Source: Patiria pectinifera
Lineage: Eukaryota > Echinodermata > Asteroidea > Valvatida > Asterinidae
Length of the DNA: 64,000 bases
Assembly (NCBI GenBank): GCA_029964075.1
Contig: CM057142.1
Location: forward strand, 6,215,770-6,279,769
Reading direction: 5' to 3'
Below, one piece after another: positions 62,115-64,000 of the stretch. Position numbers and translations under genes: made by a program. The notes below the pieces were generated by a model. It did not search any database and had not been told where the DNA came from. It was given only the letters and a program-made list of their open reading frames with translations. Within the stretch, counting starts at the first letter, position 1, and every line of letters begins with the position of its first letter.

Positions 62115-63207
62115 GAAATTTGCACGATGGAACACTTAATATTGTGTCTCGGCGTGCTCTCCGTTGACTGACATGTCGAGTGCAACGATTCAGTTCTTTT
62201 GAGCTGAGAAGCTTTCTCATCGTAATAATAATAACTATCCTCCGCGTCCAGTCTCGGCAACGAGTGTCTCTGGACGTAACTCATGCACTCCTGTGTGCTT
62301 ATTTTCTCCACGGGCAGGCTCTCGTGGTATGTCTCCTTGGCGGAGTAGTCTTTGCACTTTGATTTGCTAAAATTGTCACTTTCTGTATTGCAAACTTTGC
62401 TGCTGATGCTAAGCAGCGGGAGGACTTTCTCCTCCTGTGAAAAGTTGTCTCTGTACATGTGTCTGTTGTTGGGCGTCGAGTCTGTTTTCTCAACGTCCCG
62501 CGCACCACGTGCGTGGCTGTGGTCCACGTGTTGTCTTCTGTATACTACAATAATGAGAATGATGATGAGAATAATGATGAGCACACCGAAGGACACGTAG
62601 ATAGCAATCTGGGTGACATCGGACAAGCCGTAAGAGGTGTGGATGTACGGTGAGCTGGTTCCCACATCACCTCCTCCATTGCCTCCCAATGAGGAGGCTG
62701 ATGAGCGATCGTTGGTAGTACTACCAGGGGTGACCGACGGCTCCAGCGTGGTAGTTGAAGCCGTCACATCATGCCTCTCGGCTATTCCACACGTCTTACC
62801 AATCCAACCAGCAGGGCAGGTACACACAAAATCCAGGGGATTCGTAAGATCCGGGGAGCAGGTGCCTCCGTTTAGACACTGGTTGGGCAGACAGGCCGTC
62901 GGTACGGTGCAATTCCGGCCGGTATATCCAACATGGCACAGACACTCGTAGCCGTTGACCTCATGGTCCACGCAGGTAGCTCCATGGGCACAAGGGGCGG
63001 TAAGCTGGCACTCAGTCAGCTCAGTCTCACACTGGGCGCCGGTGAAGCGTCTAGGACACACGCAACGAAGGGTGTCGAAGTCAGCCACACAGGTACCGCC
63101 GTTCTTGCACATATCGGCCGAGCACACGTTCCTGCTGCAGGTGCTTCCAGTATATCCATTGGGGCAGTCGCAATAGAATCCACTCAGAGTGTTGACGCAA
63201 GTACCTC
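62115..63207 (-). CDS. Delta-type Notch ligand: last EGF repeats, transmembrane helix and most of the intracellular domain
   Basis: A 1093-nt exon (acceptor TTGTTCTCCAG, donor GTAAGTATT). It completes one EGF, then encodes three more: CSADMCKNGGTC, CQLTAPCAHGATC and CLPNQCLNGGTC. A Ser/Thr/Gly-rich juxtamembrane linker follows, then a hydrophobic helix IAIYVSFGVLIIIL... encoded at about 62540-62608, with a basic stop-transfer YRRQH. About 140 intracellular residues follow, rich in Lys, Ser, Tyr and acidic residues, with lysines that could be ubiquitinated in Mindbomb/Neuralized-dependent endocytosis (family knowledge). I saw no clear NxxN Neuralized motif. The apparent stop right after CSIVQIS is only the TAA inside the GTAAGT donor, so the protein continues in the next exon. 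No DSL domain is visible, but the EGF-TM-tail order and the C-terminus identify Delta rather than Jagged. Confidence 0.94.
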
Positions 63208-63367
63208 CTGGAGAACAAGATTTAAAAAAAAAAAATACAAATGAGTTCCGCTGATAAATTTTCCAAAAAAACCTGCAGAAGTCTTCTTTGATAAGTCTTC
63301 GTTCTGCTTCTGATTCCTTGAAGAATCCGTTTCATGGTATCTGAAAGTTAAGCATTTCCTGACTTAC

Positions 63368-63569
63368 CGTTGACACACGGGCTGCTGCTACAGTAATCTC
63401 TTGTCTCACATCGGTTGCCCACGAAGCCTTGCGGGCACAGACATTGGTGGCCATCTTGGGTTGTGATGCAGGTGCCACCATTACTGCAGCAGGTAGGTAC
63501 CAGGATGGTGTCACAGTACATGCCAGTGAACCCTGACGGACAGGCGCATGCGTAGCCATTCTCGGTGCT
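63368..63569 (-). CDS. Delta-type Notch ligand, EGF exon
   Basis: A 202-nt exon, acceptor TTTACTTATAG and donor GTAAGT, entering in phase 0 and leaving in phase 1. It completes the preceding EGF (STENGYACACPSGFTGMYC) and encodes a full EGF (CCSNGGTC...CLCPQGFVGNRC), then starts another (DYCSSSPCVNG). One repeat has the unusual adjacent cysteine pair CC at its start in place of the spaced C-x-C. The EGF array acts as the extracellular stalk of a Notch ligand presented on the signalling cell. Confidence 0.92.
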
Positions 63570-63872
63570 CTATAAGTAAACAAAGAGGGAAAACAAACCA
63601 AAAAAATCCAATTAACCCAAAGCTTCTGAAAACCATACGAAAGGACCACCACGTTTACAAATTGGCAGGCATTGGTAAATTATGTTGGGGTTCTATTCAT
63701 TCTTTTTTTCACGGCCGCCTGGGATGTTTTAATTGGCATTAAATTAGCCTCCGTTTGCCGGAGTACACTGTAGCTGGACCCATCAGCATATACAGCCATT
63801 AAGTGTGCATGCTTTTTCATCCATGTCCATCGTAAAAATTAATGATTCATGTGACTGGTGCTACTGCCTTAC

Positions 63873-64000
63873 CTGACATGTACCACCATTCTGGCAAGGA
63901 CACTCAACCGCCACACTGCAGTCGATACCGGTGAATCCCGGCGCGCAGTAGCACGTGAAGCCTTCGGGTTGACCGCCGTTCTCGCAGGTGCCTCCGTTCT
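63873..64000 (-). CDS. Delta-type Notch ligand, EGF exon (partial, continues beyond window)
   Basis: The most upstream Delta exon visible; it runs off the right edge, so the signal peptide, MNNL and DSL domains are outside the window. It encodes the end of one EGF repeat (NGGTC...[11 protein letters not shown]) and the first half of the next ([11 protein letters not shown]). It finishes in phase 0 at CAG before a GTAAGG donor. The spacing of cysteines and the G-F/Y-x-G-x-x-C closure are standard for extracellular EGF modules. Membership in the same gene as the downstream exons is shown by the EGF repeat being completed across the splice junction. Confidence 0.9.

Overview
This is a eukaryotic, very probably marine invertebrate deuterostome, genomic window. 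The evidence is spliced genes with GT-AG introns, long AT-rich non-coding stretches, many homopolymer G/C tracts, tRNA-derived SINEs and small inverted-repeat DNA transposons. The intracellular tail of the Delta protein ends in ATEV, the PDZ ligand known from vertebrate DLL1 and DLL4. An echinoderm such as a sea star is my best guess, but this is inference and no species marker was identified.

Only two genes can be supported, both on the minus strand. (1) A CHAC1-like glutathione-specific gamma-glutamylcyclotransferase occupies 38331-43180. It has three coding exons (186, 36 and 483 nt including stop), 234 aa in total. Just upstream (43301-43432) are CRE-like sites and an exact TGATGCAAT composite element, the ATF4-C/EBP type that drives stress induction of vertebrate CHAC1 and CHOP. 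(2) The 3' half of a Delta-type Notch ligand occupies 60485-64000 and continues beyond the right edge. It shows seven EGF repeats (the first cut by the window edge), a transmembrane helix and an intracellular domain split over three exons. The last coding exon supplies only the final valine and the stop, completing ATEV. The intron before it stays open in the same frame for 157 codons.

The remaining roughly 55 kb has no gene I can support. It carries mobile elements: two tRNA-derived SINE families, a 491-bp TA-flanked foldback element, a 53-bp hAT-like element with a perfect 8-bp target duplication, a 177-bp MITE, and other one-ended elements. It also carries tandem repeats (85 bp x 4, 22 bp x 3.6, 29 bp x 3, 84 bp x 2), a 284-bp nested palindrome, a 1-kb GTTGG-rich tract and a GATC-rich tract.

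The most unusual structure is a pair of 141-144 bp inverted-repeat elements, at 24402-24545 and 35195-35335. Each has telomere-type CCCTAA/TTAGGG repeats in its loop and an 8-bp flanking direct repeat. They look like two copies of one non-autonomous transposon family. Several higher-GC islands (around 21.5, 36.1, 50.6 and 52.9 kb) have clustered transcription-factor-like motifs and may be regulatory, but that is motif reading only.
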